Of a stretch of 64,000 nt of DNA, positions 1 to 8,745 are shown one piece after another. The notes below the pieces were generated by a model. That model was not told the origin of the DNA. It searched no databases and saw nothing but the letters and a program-made list of their open reading frames with translations. Location of the stretch: positions 124,001 through 188,000 of the forward strand of contig NZ_SLZG01000011.1 in the NCBI RefSeq assembly GCF_004341625.1, written 5' to 3'. Position 1 is the stretch's first letter. Each line of letters starts with the position of its first letter. Source of the DNA: Rhizobium sp. BK376 (lineage in GTDB: Bacteria > Pseudomonadota > Alphaproteobacteria > Rhizobiales > Rhizobiaceae). A program made the translations under genes and the position numbers.

Positions 1-150
1 GTTTCCGTGCGCCGCTCGGACCAAAGAAACGGCGTCGTGCTTGGCGTCGGGCAGGGGGTGGATGTCCAGTCAGGCACTAGCACGCCGTTGACCGTCAAGC
101 GCTGGCCCACGGCGCGCGTCAATGCGCTGATGGCAAGGCTGGGTCAATAA
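1..150 (+). CDS. C-terminal end of a FecR-domain-like protein (partial)
   Basis: The window opens inside a rightward reading frame that ends with TAA at 148-150. The visible 49 residues read like the last beta-strands of a FecR domain (a G-V-V-L-G-V-G-Q-G-V-D-V stretch) followed by a short basic tail. The next gene, a CHASE2 adenylate cyclase, starts only six bases downstream, and FecR-domain proteins often sit directly before CHASE2 cyclases, which supports the call. The N-terminus is outside the window, so length, signal peptide and domain content cannot be judged. Confidence 0.55.
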   Translation, partial: VSVRRSDQRNGVVLGVGQGVDVQSGTSTPLTVKRWPTARVNALMARLGQ

Positions 151-156
151 CGCACA

Positions 157-2010
157 ATGCGAAAGCCTCCACTACTGACCTTGGTCGCGGCCCTCCTCGC
201 GGCCTCATGGGGCGCCAGCCTTGGCGTGCTGCATCTCAGGGGCGACATACCAGTCGTCGATGGTGTCGAAGCGACGCTGACGAATTTCAGGACGACGCTG
301 CTTGGGCGACATACGCCCCCTGACATCGTCACCATAGTCGCAATCGACGACGATACAGCGCGACAAGCCGGCGCCTATCCCCTGCCACGCGCAACCTTGG
401 CCAAGATCGTCACCGACATCCAGAAATCGAAGCCCAAGGCGATCGCGCTCGACATGCTTCTTGTCGACGCGGGACCGGAGGAGGGTGACAAGGCCCTGAC
501 AGATGCACTGGGCCAGGGAAACACTGTCCTTGCGGCCGCGGCCGTCTTTCCCGAGAGCCGGCAGCAGATTGCAGATACCGGCGAGAACCTGCTGACTGGC
601 CTTCCGAAGGCCAGCGAACTACTCCTGCCGCAACGGCGTTTCACGGACGCGGCTGCGGTTGGTTTCGTCAACGTGCAGACAGACAAGAGCGGGGCACCGC
701 GCTTCGTGCCGATGTTTCTGCGCAGCGGCACCAGCATAGTGCCCTCCTTCCCGCTGCGCGTGGCCACGCTTGCAAGCGGCGCCGATCCCGTTATCGAGCC
801 GGATGGTATCCTGCTTGGAAATCGCGAAGTCGGAACGGATATCGGCCATATGCTGCCGCTATCCTTTTACGGCCCGCGAGGCACGATCCGCACCGTCAGC
901 GCCACCGCTGCGTTGAACGGACAGATTCCCGAAAACGTCATCAAGGACCATATCGTGGTCATAGGAGCGACGGTTACGGGTGGCGGCGACGTGTTTCCGA
1001 CGCCCTTCGACCCTGTCTTTCCCGGCGCGGAGGTCGTCTCGACCGCGATAACCCATCTGATGGCTGGCGATGGACTGGTTCGCGATCATAACGTCAGGCT
1101 CATCGATGCGGGGTTGGCGGTCGCCTTGTCCGTCCTGTTGATCGGGCTTCTTGCCTGGCAGCGCAGTGCTATCGGTATTGCCACCATCTTGAGCGTCATC
1201 TTCCTCTGGGCGATGGTGAATTTGGCCGCATTCGCACATGGCATCTGGCTTTCGGCAGCACTGCCCATGGCGGCGGCGGGGCCGCCGGCGGTCCTTTTCG
1301 GCGCAGCTCAACTTCTCCTCGGCAGGCGCCAGGCGCATCATTTCGCGCAGCAGAGCCAGCTTTTGCAGCGCGTCCAGGCGCCGGGCCTTACGGAGTTCCT
1401 GGCCCGCAATCCCGATTTTCTGACCCAGCCGGTCCGGCAGGAAGCAGCTGTCGTCTTCATTGACATCAACGGCTTCACCGGCTTGAGCGAAACGATCGGT
1501 CCGACGGCAGTGCGGGAATTGCTGAACGACTTTTACAATCTTATCGATGATGAAGTCATCGCCAACAACGGCGCCATCATCAGCTTCATGGGTGACGGTG
1601 CCATGATCCTGTTCGGCCTGCCGCAACCGGGACCGCAGGATGCAACAAACGCCTTGCGCTGCTGCGTCAGGCTTGCCGACCGTACGCGGCGCTGGCTTGA
1701 AGGGCTTCCGGAAGCGACAGCGTCGCGCATCGGTTTCAAGATCGGCGCCCATTTCGGTACCATCGTCGCCTCGCGACTAGGCGGCGGCAGCCGACAGCAG
1801 ATCACAGCGACAGGCGACACTGTGAACGTCGCAAGCCGGCTCATGGAGGTTGCTGCCCATTTCGGCAACGAGGTTGCGATCAGCGACGAACTTCTCAAGG
1901 TTGCCGGTCGTGACAGCGAGCCTTTTCAAACCGGCACCCTGGATGGACCAATGGAAACCCAGCTTCGTGGTCGAGCAGGTTCGATTGCGGTGTGGCTATG
2001 GAAAATATAG
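157..2010 (+). CDS. CHASE2-domain class III adenylate/guanylate cyclase
   Basis: A 617-residue membrane sensor that should make cyclic nucleotide from NTP. An N-terminal hydrophobic segment (about 6-24) precedes an extracytoplasmic CHASE2 sensor domain (about 30-305). Two or three membrane segments follow (about 312-390), then a cytoplasmic class III cyclase domain (about 430-610). The two metal-binding aspartates lie in FIDINGFT (near 435) and GDGAMILFG (near 480). The ligand of CHASE2 is unknown. The start lies six bases after the FecR-like stop, so the two genes are probably cotranscribed; I see no strong ribosome site. Whether the product is cAMP or cGMP cannot be decided by eye. Confidence 0.9.
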   Translation: MRKPPLLTLVAALLAASWGASLGVLHLRGDIPVVDGVEATLTNFRTTLLGRHTPPDIVTIVAIDDDTARQAGAYPLPRATLAKIVTDIQKSKPKAIALDMLLVDAGPEEGDKALTDALGQGNTVLAAAAVFPESRQQIADTGENLLTGLPKASELLLPQRRFTDAAAVGFVNVQTDKSGAPRFVPMFLRSGTSIVPSFPLRVATLASGADPVIEPDGILLGNREVGTDIGHMLPLSFYGPRGTIRTVSATAALNGQIPENVIKDHIVVIGATVTGGGDVFPTPFDPVFPGAEVVSTAITHLMAGDGLVRDHNVRLIDAGLAVALSVLLIGLLAWQRSAIGIATILSVIFLWAMVNLAAFAHGIWLSAALPMAAAGPPAVLFGAAQLLLGRRQAHHFAQQSQLLQRVQAPGLTEFLARNPDFLTQPVRQEAAVVFIDINGFTGLSETIGPTAVRELLNDFYNLIDDEVIANNGAIISFMGDGAMILFGLPQPGPQDATNALRCCVRLADRTRRWLEGLPEATASRIGFKIGAHFGTIVASRLGGGSRQQITATGDTVNVASRLMEVAAHFGNEVAISDELLKVAGRDSEPFQTGTLDGPMETQLRGRAGSIAVWLWKI

Positions 2011-2037
2011 GGCCGCAATGCGCAATCGCTTGCGGCC
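2011..2037. terminator. Putative bidirectional terminator between convergent genes
   Basis: GGCCGCAA (2011-2018) pairs perfectly with TTGCGGCC (2030-2037) around an 11-base loop. It begins at the base after the cyclase stop codon and lies 11 bases from the end of the convergent leftward cyclase-TPR gene. There is no clean T-tract, only TCTAACAGGTTTT on the right, so termination is an inference from position and symmetry. Confidence 0.5.
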
Positions 2038-2048
2038 TCTAACAGGTT

Positions 2049-3923
2049 TTACACCGCGATAGGCTCTTCGCCGACGGAATCCAGCAACTGCTGAAACCGC
2101 GGCAGGCTACGAAGCGGATCAAGGTCCGAATCGTTGCGGAACCAGTAGAGATGATAGCTCGAGCTGTGCGGGAGCAACGTCTCCAGAAGATCGAGTGCGC
2201 GATCCAGATCGCCCAGCATCGAATAGACGCAGGCGATGTTGTATTGGGCGACGATATCATCCGGATCGATCGCCAAGGCACGTTCCGCCCATTCCCGGGC
2301 ACGTTCCTCATCTCCCATATGCGCCAATGCCAAGGCGCCACGATGCGCAGGGCCGGAGTTCTCGGGGCTGAGGTTCAAGGCACGCTCCGCGCGCTCGAAA
2401 CCGACCCTTGCCCAGCGTTCCTGCTCGACCTGCAGCCCCAGTGAGCGATAGGCGCTCATCAGATGAACCGGCGTGAGGTAGTCATCTTCCCTGATAGCAG
2501 CGGCGCGTTCGAAATAATGCACGGCTTCCTGAAAGCAACCTTGCATGAAAAAGACGCGGGCATAATGGAAATTGGCCTCATAAAGAGTGGGGTCGATTTC
2601 CAGAGCGCGTTCGAAGGCAATGCGCGCTTCCTCGTCTCGGCCGCTCTGATGCAAGGCCAAGCCGTAGGAAGCCTGTGCCTCGGCGAGATTGGGGTTCAGT
2701 TCCACCGCCTTGGCGCTCGCCTTCATGATGCATTCGAGCGGGAATTCCTGGGCATTCCAATCCCTGAGTGCCGCATCGCAGGCGGCGATACCGGCATAGG
2801 CGCCGGCATAGCCGGGATCCAGCTGAACCGCTTTCAGGAACATCCGCCGCGCCAGTAGAAGATAGGTCCTTGTCCAGCTATGCGAGAACTGCCGCCCTCG
2901 GAGATAGTAGGTGTAGGCTTCCACGTTGGCGGTGGGTTCGCTCTCGATCGCCTTTTTCTCGTCCGGCAGCAGCTTGACCTTGAGCTGATTGACGATCGCA
3001 TGGGTGATCTCGTCCTGAATGGCAAAGATGTCCGTCAGGTCACGATCATAGCGATCCGCCCAGATGTGGGCGCCGTTGCGGGCGTCGATCAGCTGACCCG
3101 TGATGCGAACGCGACGCGCCGCCTTGCGCACGCTGCCTTCCAGCACGTAGTGGACGCCGAGTTCCTGCGCCACCTGCTTCACCTTCACGGACTTGCCCTT
3201 GTAGGTAAAAGCGGTGTTGCGGGCGACGACGTGCAGCCCCGATATTTTCGAGAGATCGGTGATGATATCTTCGGTAATGCCGTCGGAGAAATATTCCTGC
3301 TCCGGATCATCGCTCATATTCGTGAACGGCAAGACGGCAACCAGTCGCTTGCCACCACCCTGGGCCGCAAGGTAGACGGCAGCCGCGCGCCGGCGATGCG
3401 ACGACGGATCGCCAAACGAGATCGTGTAGACCCGAACACCCCGGGCAATATTCTTCAGGAAATGCTCACCGCGGTCTTCGAACGCGAGATCAAGACGGGA
3501 GCCGATCTGATCGTGCACGGAGGAGGAGATGGCGATGCCATTGGGCTCGGCGATGCTTTCCAGCCGTGCGGCCACATTGACACCGTCGCCAAAGATATCG
3601 CCGTCCTCGACGATCACGTCGCCAAGGTTGACACCAATGCGCAATTCGATGCGGCTATCCTGCGGGATATCCTTGTTGCGCTCGACCATGCCGCGCTGGA
3701 CTTCAGCTGCGCAGGCGACGGCGTTTACGACGCTTGGAAATTCCACGAGCATGCCGTCGCCGGTCAGTTTGACGATGCGTCCGCGATGGTTTGCGATCGT
3801 CTTGTCGACCAATTCGGCACGATGAGCCCTGACCGCTGCCAGCGTGCCGGCCTCGTCCATGCCCATCAATCGGCTGTAGCCGACGATATCAGCAGCGAGA
3901 ATCGCAGTGAGACGGCGTTCCAA
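2049..3923 (-). CDS. Class III adenylate cyclase with TolB-like region and TPR repeats
   Basis: A cytoplasmic cyclase of a type abundant in rhizobia. The N-terminal catalytic domain carries LAADIVGYSRLM and KLTGDGMLVEF, which hold the metal-binding aspartates. A middle region (VAVLPFTNMSDDPEQEYFSDG onward) is the TolB-like segment found in such proteins, and the C-terminal half is a run of tetratricopeptide repeats. Homologues usually begin at M-E-R-R-L-T-A-I-L; here the matching codon is TTG at 3923, with GGAGGG three bases upstream. In-frame ATG codons at 3998 and 4055 would add 25 or 44 residues of unusual composition, so the start is uncertain. The signal sensed and the TPR partner are unknown. 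Confidence 0.85.
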   Translation of the reverse strand: MERRLTAILAADIVGYSRLMGMDEAGTLAAVRAHRAELVDKTIANHRGRIVKLTGDGMLVEFPSVVNAVACAAEVQRGMVERNKDIPQDSRIELRIGVNLGDVIVEDGDIFGDGVNVAARLESIAEPNGIAISSSVHDQIGSRLDLAFEDRGEHFLKNIARGVRVYTISFGDPSSHRRRAAAVYLAAQGGGKRLVAVLPFTNMSDDPEQEYFSDGITEDIITDLSKISGLHVVARNTAFTYKGKSVKVKQVAQELGVHYVLEGSVRKAARRVRITGQLIDARNGAHIWADRYDRDLTDIFAIQDEITHAIVNQLKVKLLPDEKKAIESEPTANVEAYTYYLRGRQFSHSWTRTYLLLARRMFLKAVQLDPGYAGAYAGIAACDAALRDWNAQEFPLECIMKASAKAVELNPNLAEAQASYGLALHQSGRDEEARIAFERALEIDPTLYEANFHYARVFFMQGCFQEAVHYFERAAAIREDDYLTPVHLMSAYRSLGLQVEQERWARVGFERAERALNLSPENSGPAHRGALALAHMGDEERAREWAERALAIDPDDIVAQYNIACVYSMLGDLDRALDLLETLLPHSSSYHLYWFRNDSDLDPLRSLPRFQQLLDSVGEEPIAV

Positions 3924-4162
3924 GAGCCCTCCACATCCATCCTGCGTCCCAAAGGAACAATCTATTCCGATGTTATCCCAATGTCGTGCATTTTCCATGT
4001 GTGCACCACCGGCTGCGAAAATCAACCAAGCGGCGCTGATAGCATCGAATGCCACAGCTCGCGAGATCGCATTTAGGATTAATCTTTTTGGAACAAGGGC
4101 TATATAAGCACGAATTTCTCTAACCCCTTTCGGTCATAAAACCTCGAATCCGGGGCCAGATA

Positions 4163-4189
4163 CGTGGTTTTAACGTTGCTAAAACCACG
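4163..4189. repeat. Perfect inverted repeat in the 420-base gap before the cyclase-TPR gene
   Basis: CGTGGTTTTA (4163-4172) is followed by a seven-base spacer and its exact complement TAAAACCACG (4180-4189). No T-tract follows on either strand, so it is not a standard intrinsic terminator. It may be an operator or an RNA structure in the leader of the leftward cyclase-TPR gene. The rest of the gap from 3924 to 4342 shows no gene that I can support. Confidence 0.5.
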
Positions 4190-4307
4190 GGGAAAAAGCG
4201 ACGAATCCGGTGAATTGGCGCGCACAAAATCGAGAACGCGCCCTCTATGACCGCATTTGGGGGATGGAATCAGCAACTGCTCGGTCAGGACGCGGTGAGC
4301 AGAGAGC

Positions 4308-4331
4308 AGGCGCCGAATCGCTCCGGCGCCT
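4308..4331 (-). terminator. GC-rich hairpin just after the citrate synthase stop
   Basis: AGGCGCCG and CGGCGCCT form a perfect eight-base stem with an eight-base loop, 11 bases past the stop of the leftward citrate-synthase-like gene. It lacks a following T-tract on the minus strand, so it could be a weak or factor-dependent terminator or an mRNA 3'-end stabiliser. Confidence 0.35.
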
Positions 4332-4342
4332 CGAATCGTCTC

Positions 4343-5431
4343 TCACGCCGCCTTCGGCATGGGACCGACGTAACGCGACTGCGGGCGGATAAGCCGGCCC
4401 TCGAGTATCTGTTCGCGGGCGTGGGCGATCCAACCGACCGTGCGCCCGATCGCAAAGACCCCGGTGAAGGATTCACGCAGGAAGCCGAGCGCATCGAGCA
4501 GCAATGCCGTGTAGAATTCGACATTCGTTTCCAGCGGCCGATCGGGCTTGCGTTCCTTCAGAAGCGCAAGTGCCGCGACCTCGACCGCTTCGGCCAAAGC
4601 AATGCGCTCGGCATCGACCTGGCCACCGTCGATGATGGGTTTCAAGGCTGCTTTGAGAGCATCGGCACGCGGATCTCGGACACGGTAGATGCGATGGCCG
4701 AAGCCCATGAGGCGCTCACCGCGATCGAGCTCGTGGGCAAGCCACGTGCGCGCCCTGTCGGGGCTGCCCACCGCATCCAGCATGTCAAGCACCGGTCCCG
4801 GCGCACCTCCGTGCAGGGGGCCCTTCAAGGCGCTGAGCGCAGCGAGCACAGAAGAGGTGAGACCTGCGTGCGTGGAGGCGATGACCCGAGAAGCGAAGGT
4901 CGAGGCGTTCAGTCCGTGGTCGGAGATCGTCACCAGATAGGCATCAAGGCCTGCCGTCTGCTCCGGGGTCGGGGCGACTCCGTTCATCATGCGCAGAATA
5001 TCCGCAGCCTGAGACAGCGCGGCGTCAGGTTGGATTGCCTGTTCGCCGCGCTTGAGGCGCAGAACCGCCGGCAGGAATACGGCCGAAGCCGCCATCAGGG
5101 TTACGGCCGTCGCAAGGTCGTCTCCATCGGCCACGCGCGCCATCAGCGCCCGCATGGCATCGACGGGGGGCAGCGCGAGGAGCGTCGGGTCTGCCGCTTC
5201 CACATGGCTGAACAGAGCCACTCGCGCAGCGCCAAGCAACATCTCGAGACGCCGGGCGTCAAAATCCTCCTGAAACAGGCCGCCGAGCAGCAGCGCCGCG
5301 ACACCCTCGTAGCGGCTGGTCGCCACCAGATCGTCCAGCGATACGCCGCGAATGATCAGGCGTCCCGCTGCACCATCAACATCGGAAAGCTGGGTTTCGG
5401 CTGCGACCACGTCATCAAGTCCACTTTTCAT
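4343..5431 (-). CDS. Citrate synthase/methylcitrate synthase family protein
   Basis: About 362 residues, the short type of citrate synthase, which condenses acetyl-CoA or propionyl-CoA with oxaloacetate. Active-site histidines are visible in LKGPLHGGAPGPV and MGFGHRIYR. The position of the catalytic aspartate (N-V-D-F in classical enzymes) reads N-V-E-F-Y, so substrate or activity may differ. The conserved end VGWIAHAREQ is present. The ATG at 5431 is preferred over the one at 5437 because AAGGAG lies at ideal distance from it. The gene is divergent from a second, frameshifted citrate-synthase-family gene, and the two share a palindromic control region. It is probably not the main Krebs-cycle enzyme; the true role is not resolved. 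Confidence 0.85.
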   Translation of the reverse strand: MKSGLDDVVAAETQLSDVDGAAGRLIIRGVSLDDLVATSRYEGVAALLLGGLFQEDFDARRLEMLLGAARVALFSHVEAADPTLLALPPVDAMRALMARVADGDDLATAVTLMAASAVFLPAVLRLKRGEQAIQPDAALSQAADILRMMNGVAPTPEQTAGLDAYLVTISDHGLNASTFASRVIASTHAGLTSSVLAALSALKGPLHGGAPGPVLDMLDAVGSPDRARTWLAHELDRGERLMGFGHRIYRVRDPRADALKAALKPIIDGGQVDAERIALAEAVEVAALALLKERKPDRPLETNVEFYTALLLDALGFLRESFTGVFAIGRTVGWIAHAREQILEGRLIRPQSRYVGPMPKAA

Positions 5432-5474
5432 TGCCATTCTCCTTTGACTTTCCCTCTAGATCGGCACAAATGAT

Positions 5475-5505
5475 ATTGACGTCAATCTTGATGAAATTGA
5501 TCAAT
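5475..5505. promoter_or_regulatory. Twin palindromes in the divergent citrate synthase promoter region
   Basis: ATTGACGTCAAT (5475-5486) is a perfect 12-base palindrome and ATTGATCAAT (5496-5505) a perfect 10-base palindrome. Their centres are 20 bases apart, close to two helical turns. They lie between the divergent starts at 5431 and 5516, and the second lies just upstream of the ribosome site of the rightward gene. This is the layout expected of a dimeric repressor or activator bound on one DNA face. The regulator is not visible in the neighbourhood. Confidence 0.55.
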
Positions 5506-5515
5506 GTGAGGTTCC

Positions 5516-6651
5516 ATGACCTGGCTGACGGCTGAACAGGCGCTTATCCTGCTCGGAACGAAATCCCAGACGCTTTATGCCAATGTCAGCCGCGGTCGCA
5601 TCCGCGCCAAACCCGATCCTTCGGACACGCGACGGAGCCTCTATTTCGGCGAGGACGTCAACAAACTGGCGGCCCGACACCCAGGACGACGCAAGAGCGA
5701 GGCGGTGGCGGAGGAAGCATTCGCTGGGGCGATCCGGTGCTGTCTTCTGCCTTATCGACTGTCACCGATGGGAGACTTTTCTACCGCGGTCGCGACGCTG
5801 CCCGGCTCTCAGAGGGTTCGACGCTGGAAGAGATCGCCTGCCTGCTGTGGGATATGAAGCGACCTTTGCGGCTCGATGGAAAGGTCTCGCAGATGGCCGA
5901 GCCGAAGCTTGCCACGGCCTTCGGTGCGCTGGCACATCGAGCGCCCAATGATCTCCCGTCTCTTGGGCGATCCGCCGTTGCCCTGCAGGCGGAAGCAGAG
6001 GATGTCTTGATGACCGTTGCCGATGCTCTGGCGCCGGGAACCCACGATATGACGCTGGATCAGCGCCTGGCAGAAAACTGGAAGCGTCCCGAGGCGGCCG
6101 ATCCTATCCGGCGCGCGATGGTGTTGCTTGCCGATCATGAACTCAATGCCTCGACCTTCGCAGCGCGGATTACGGCATCAGCGGGCGCCACGCTTTCCGC
6201 CGTCGTGCTATCCGGTCTTTCGACACTGACCGGACCGCTTCATGGCGGGGCTTGGCGTGGCGTTTCGGGTTTGGTCGATACGGCTACTGCGATGGGTGCA
6301 AGGGAGGCAGTTCAATCCTACCTGGCGCAAGGACAGTCGCTGCCTGCCTTCGGCCATCCGCTTTATCCGGACGGGGATGTTCGCGCACAGGCGCTATTAC
6401 CGCATATTCCTCTGCCGCCTATCTTCGCGGAACTTCAGGCCGCAGGGGAGGAGATGGTTGGGGAACGGGGAAATATCGACTTTGCCCTGTCGGCGCTGGC
6501 TGACGTCTTCGACCTGCCGAGAGATGCGCCGCTGACCATCTTCGCTCTCGCCCGTACCGTGGGTTGGCTTGCGCATGCCATGGAGCAGGTGACCAGCGGC
6601 AGGCTCATAAGGCCCCGTGCCCGCTATGTGGGTCCGTCACTTGAGGTGTAG
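5516..6651 (+). pseudogene. Frameshifted citrate synthase family gene with N-terminal helix-turn-helix
   Basis: The gene starts at ATG 5516 behind GTGAGG. Its first 68 codons encode the MerR-like DNA-binding segment typical of one rhizobial citrate synthase subfamily (TWLTAEQALILLGTKSQTLY). At 5717-5722 the homologous frame moves from one register to another: after A-V-A-E-E-A the expected I-R-W-G-D-P-V continues at 5719 in the minus-one frame. One missing base, most simply an A after GCA at 5717-5719, explains this, and I see no slippery heptamer. The rest is intact, with active-site histidines in GPLHGGAW and AFGHPLYP, the aspartate in NIDF, and the end VGWLAHAMEQ. It is either a recent inactivation or a sequencing error. 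Confidence 0.8.
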
Positions 6652-6663
6652 TGGAATAGCGGC

Positions 6664-7659
6664 TCAGCCTTGCCCGACAGCGTCTCTATTGCGCTGCGAT
6701 AGCGCCGCCCAGGTGACGGGCATGCGCCCTGTCACCAAAAGGTGAATCGTGCCGATCGCAATCAGGCCCACGACGATGTTGGCCACGACGAATAGAACTG
6801 GTGCGAGCACGGTGATCAGCCCTGTATCGCCGCGATCGATGAGACGGAGCGGCGCGGAGGCGAGGGCTGTCGCGCCGAAGGTGAAGGCCCAGTAGGACGG
6901 GGCGAAGGGCTCCTGCCTGATCCAAGGATATAGTCGGAGCAGGATCAGCGCCTGCAGAACGGCATAGCCGACCATCGCGTGCACGATAATGTCAGGAGGC
7001 CCCTGAGTGACGCTGAGATAGGCGACCGCGCCGACCGGAGCCGGCGCAAGCTGGACGCCGAGCGTCGGGCGCATCGGCGGCGGCAGTGCTACGGTATAGA
7101 AGCGATGCAGCAGTACGGATTCGATCGCCAGCCAGGTAAAGATACCGGCGCCGAAGGCATATTGTCCCCAGTCGGGGTGACCGATGGCTCCGGCAATGAT
7201 GGCAGTGACGAAACTTCCAGCAACCGCCGGCAGATAGAGAACGGGTGTCGTCATGGCGTCCTGCCGATCACCCTGCCAGAGGCCCCCCGTGCGCCAGACG
7301 GCGAAGAGCAGGGTATAGAGGGCGCCGAGACCGAACAGGACTTCGGCGCCTCCGTGCGAGTAGGGCAGAAGCCCGCCCGCAGCAAGCATGGTGGCGACGC
7401 CCACCAGCCCGATGAAACAGCATTGAACGGGATGGACGACCTCCTTGAGGGCTTCCTCGCGCGCCACCAGCCATTTCAGGGCAAAGAGGATGATCAGCAA
7501 CGCCCAGACGGCGATCGCGACAAAGGTGATGATCTCACCGATGAGAGCCGGCAAATGCCAGACCTGATGCGCAAGCCGCCATGCAGTTCCGAGACCGGCA
7601 AGTCCCAACACCATACCAAAGAACGCGGCCGGGACGAGCGGCACCTTCACAGCGGACAT
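6664..7659 (-). CDS. TehA/SLAC1-family membrane transporter
   Basis: A 331-residue polytopic membrane protein with about ten hydrophobic segments, of the TehA/SLAC1 family linked to C4-dicarboxylate or anion transport and tellurite tolerance. The start at ATG 7659 is chosen because AGGAGA lies eight bases upstream; an earlier in-frame start at 7689 would add ten residues and has no such site. The gene ends only 12 bases from the convergent frameshifted citrate-synthase gene. Its neighbour upstream is an exported metallo-beta-lactamase-fold protein on the same strand, but I see no functional link. The true substrate is unknown. Confidence 0.8.
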   Translation of the reverse strand: MSAVKVPLVPAAFFGMVLGLAGLGTAWRLAHQVWHLPALIGEIITFVAIAVWALLIILFALKWLVAREEALKEVVHPVQCCFIGLVGVATMLAAGGLLPYSHGGAEVLFGLGALYTLLFAVWRTGGLWQGDRQDAMTTPVLYLPAVAGSFVTAIIAGAIGHPDWGQYAFGAGIFTWLAIESVLLHRFYTVALPPPMRPTLGVQLAPAPVGAVAYLSVTQGPPDIIVHAMVGYAVLQALILLRLYPWIRQEPFAPSYWAFTFGATALASAPLRLIDRGDTGLITVLAPVLFVVANIVVGLIAIGTIHLLVTGRMPVTWAALSQRNRDAVGQG

Positions 7660-7700
7660 TACCAATTCTCCTAGAATGCAAGACCCCAAGATATGGCGTC

Positions 7701-8669
7701 TTAGACGCCTTCATAGATAAGCTGCGTGAAGAAACGCGGCGTTATCACGAATTTTCCCCAGGTAGCATCGTATCGTGACGTTGGCTTTGCGGCCACCACT
7801 TCCTCAAGAGAACGTCCCTGTTTCTTCAGCTTTGCGACATTGTCGCGCGAATGCGCAAGCATGTCGTGGAAGGCCACGAGTTGTTTGTGGTTGCCAACGG
7901 GGCCGTGGCCGGGGATCACGACCGTCTTGCTGGTCGTTGCCTTCACATTGGCGGCGGCTGCCTTGATCATACCGTCGATATTTCCGCCCGTGGAATAATC
8001 GATAAACGGATAGATGCCATTCCAGAACGTATCTCCGGTGTGCAGGACGTCGGCTTCCTCGAAGGTCACGGAGATATCACCGTCGGTATGTGCCGGATCA
8101 TAGTGCTTCAGAATGATGGTCGCCCCATTCCATTTGAGGGTTCGTTCCGAATTCATCAACGCAGTCGGCAGGGCGGCAGGAGGCAAGGCGGGAAAATTGA
8201 AATTCCAGTCCTGAACGCGCTGCGCGGAAGAGAGATGTGTCAACGTATTCTGCTGCGCGATGATCTCGGCACCTTCGGAATGAAGCCACTCGTTTCCATC
8301 CGTGTGGTCGAAATGCCAGTGCGTATTGATGAGGTGGGTAATGGGCTGGTCGCCAAGGTCGGCAAGGGCCTTTTCGATACGAGGCCGTGTTGCCGTGATG
8401 CCTGCATCCACCAGCACCTTGCCGTCGTCGCCCGTCAGCACCGCAATGTTGCCGCCGGAACCGGACAGGACGTTGACACCGCCTTTGAGCTTGCGTGTGT
8501 TGATCTGGGCTTTTGCGGCCTCATCGCGGATCATGTCGACGATATTGCCGGCGGCGGCAAAGACCTCGGCTGGAGTCAACCAGGCTCCGGTCGCAGCAAA
8601 GGCGGCGCCGCCGATGCAGCACAGGCAAAAGCCTCGGCGAGACATGCCGGATTGGTGATGATTGTTCAT
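7701..8669 (-). CDS. Tat-exported metallo-beta-lactamase-fold hydrolase
   Basis: 322 residues. The N-terminus has a twin-arginine motif S-R-R-G-F followed by a hydrophobic stretch and an A-x-A-like cleavage region near 40, so it is probably exported folded by Tat. The metal-binding motif T-H-W-H-F-D-H is present. Further ligands are expected in the segments H-T-G-D-T-F and I-P-G-H-G-P. This resembles the periplasmic quinoprotein-relay/SoxH-like and lactamase-like hydrolase group; the substrate is not predictable. A GGGGGA-type ribosome site precedes ATG 8669. It lies between an alpha/beta hydrolase gene and the TehA-like gene, all leftward. Confidence 0.85.
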   Translation of the reverse strand: MNNHHQSGMSRRGFCLCCIGGAAFAATGAWLTPAEVFAAAGNIVDMIRDEAAKAQINTRKLKGGVNVLSGSGGNIAVLTGDDGKVLVDAGITATRPRIEKALADLGDQPITHLINTHWHFDHTDGNEWLHSEGAEIIAQQNTLTHLSSAQRVQDWNFNFPALPPAALPTALMNSERTLKWNGATIILKHYDPAHTDGDISVTFEEADVLHTGDTFWNGIYPFIDYSTGGNIDGMIKAAAANVKATTSKTVVIPGHGPVGNHKQLVAFHDMLAHSRDNVAKLKKQGRSLEEVVAAKPTSRYDATWGKFVITPRFFTQLIYEGV

Positions 8670-8714
8670 GATGTTTTCCCCCAGGGAATGCTTGGTGCGT
8701 TTATGCTTCGAGAG

Positions 8715-8737
8715 ACCGGCGCCCTGCAGCGCCGGCC
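8715..8737 (-). terminator. GC-rich hairpin after the haloperoxidase-like gene
   Basis: On the minus strand GGCCGGCGC and GCGCCGGT form a stem of about eight pairs around a six-base loop, starting nine bases after the hydrolase stop. The tail is TCTCG and not poly-T, so intrinsic termination is only possible, not shown. Confidence 0.3.
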
Positions 8738-8745
8738 TTCAGCGA

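Noticed and set aside
2880..4076. Plus-strand open frame opposite the cyclase-TPR gene
   Set aside because: Antisense shadow; no motif or ribosome site.
4247..5473. Long plus-strand open frame opposite the citrate synthase
   Set aside because: No motif, and the minus strand has conserved citrate synthase residues and a good ribosome site.
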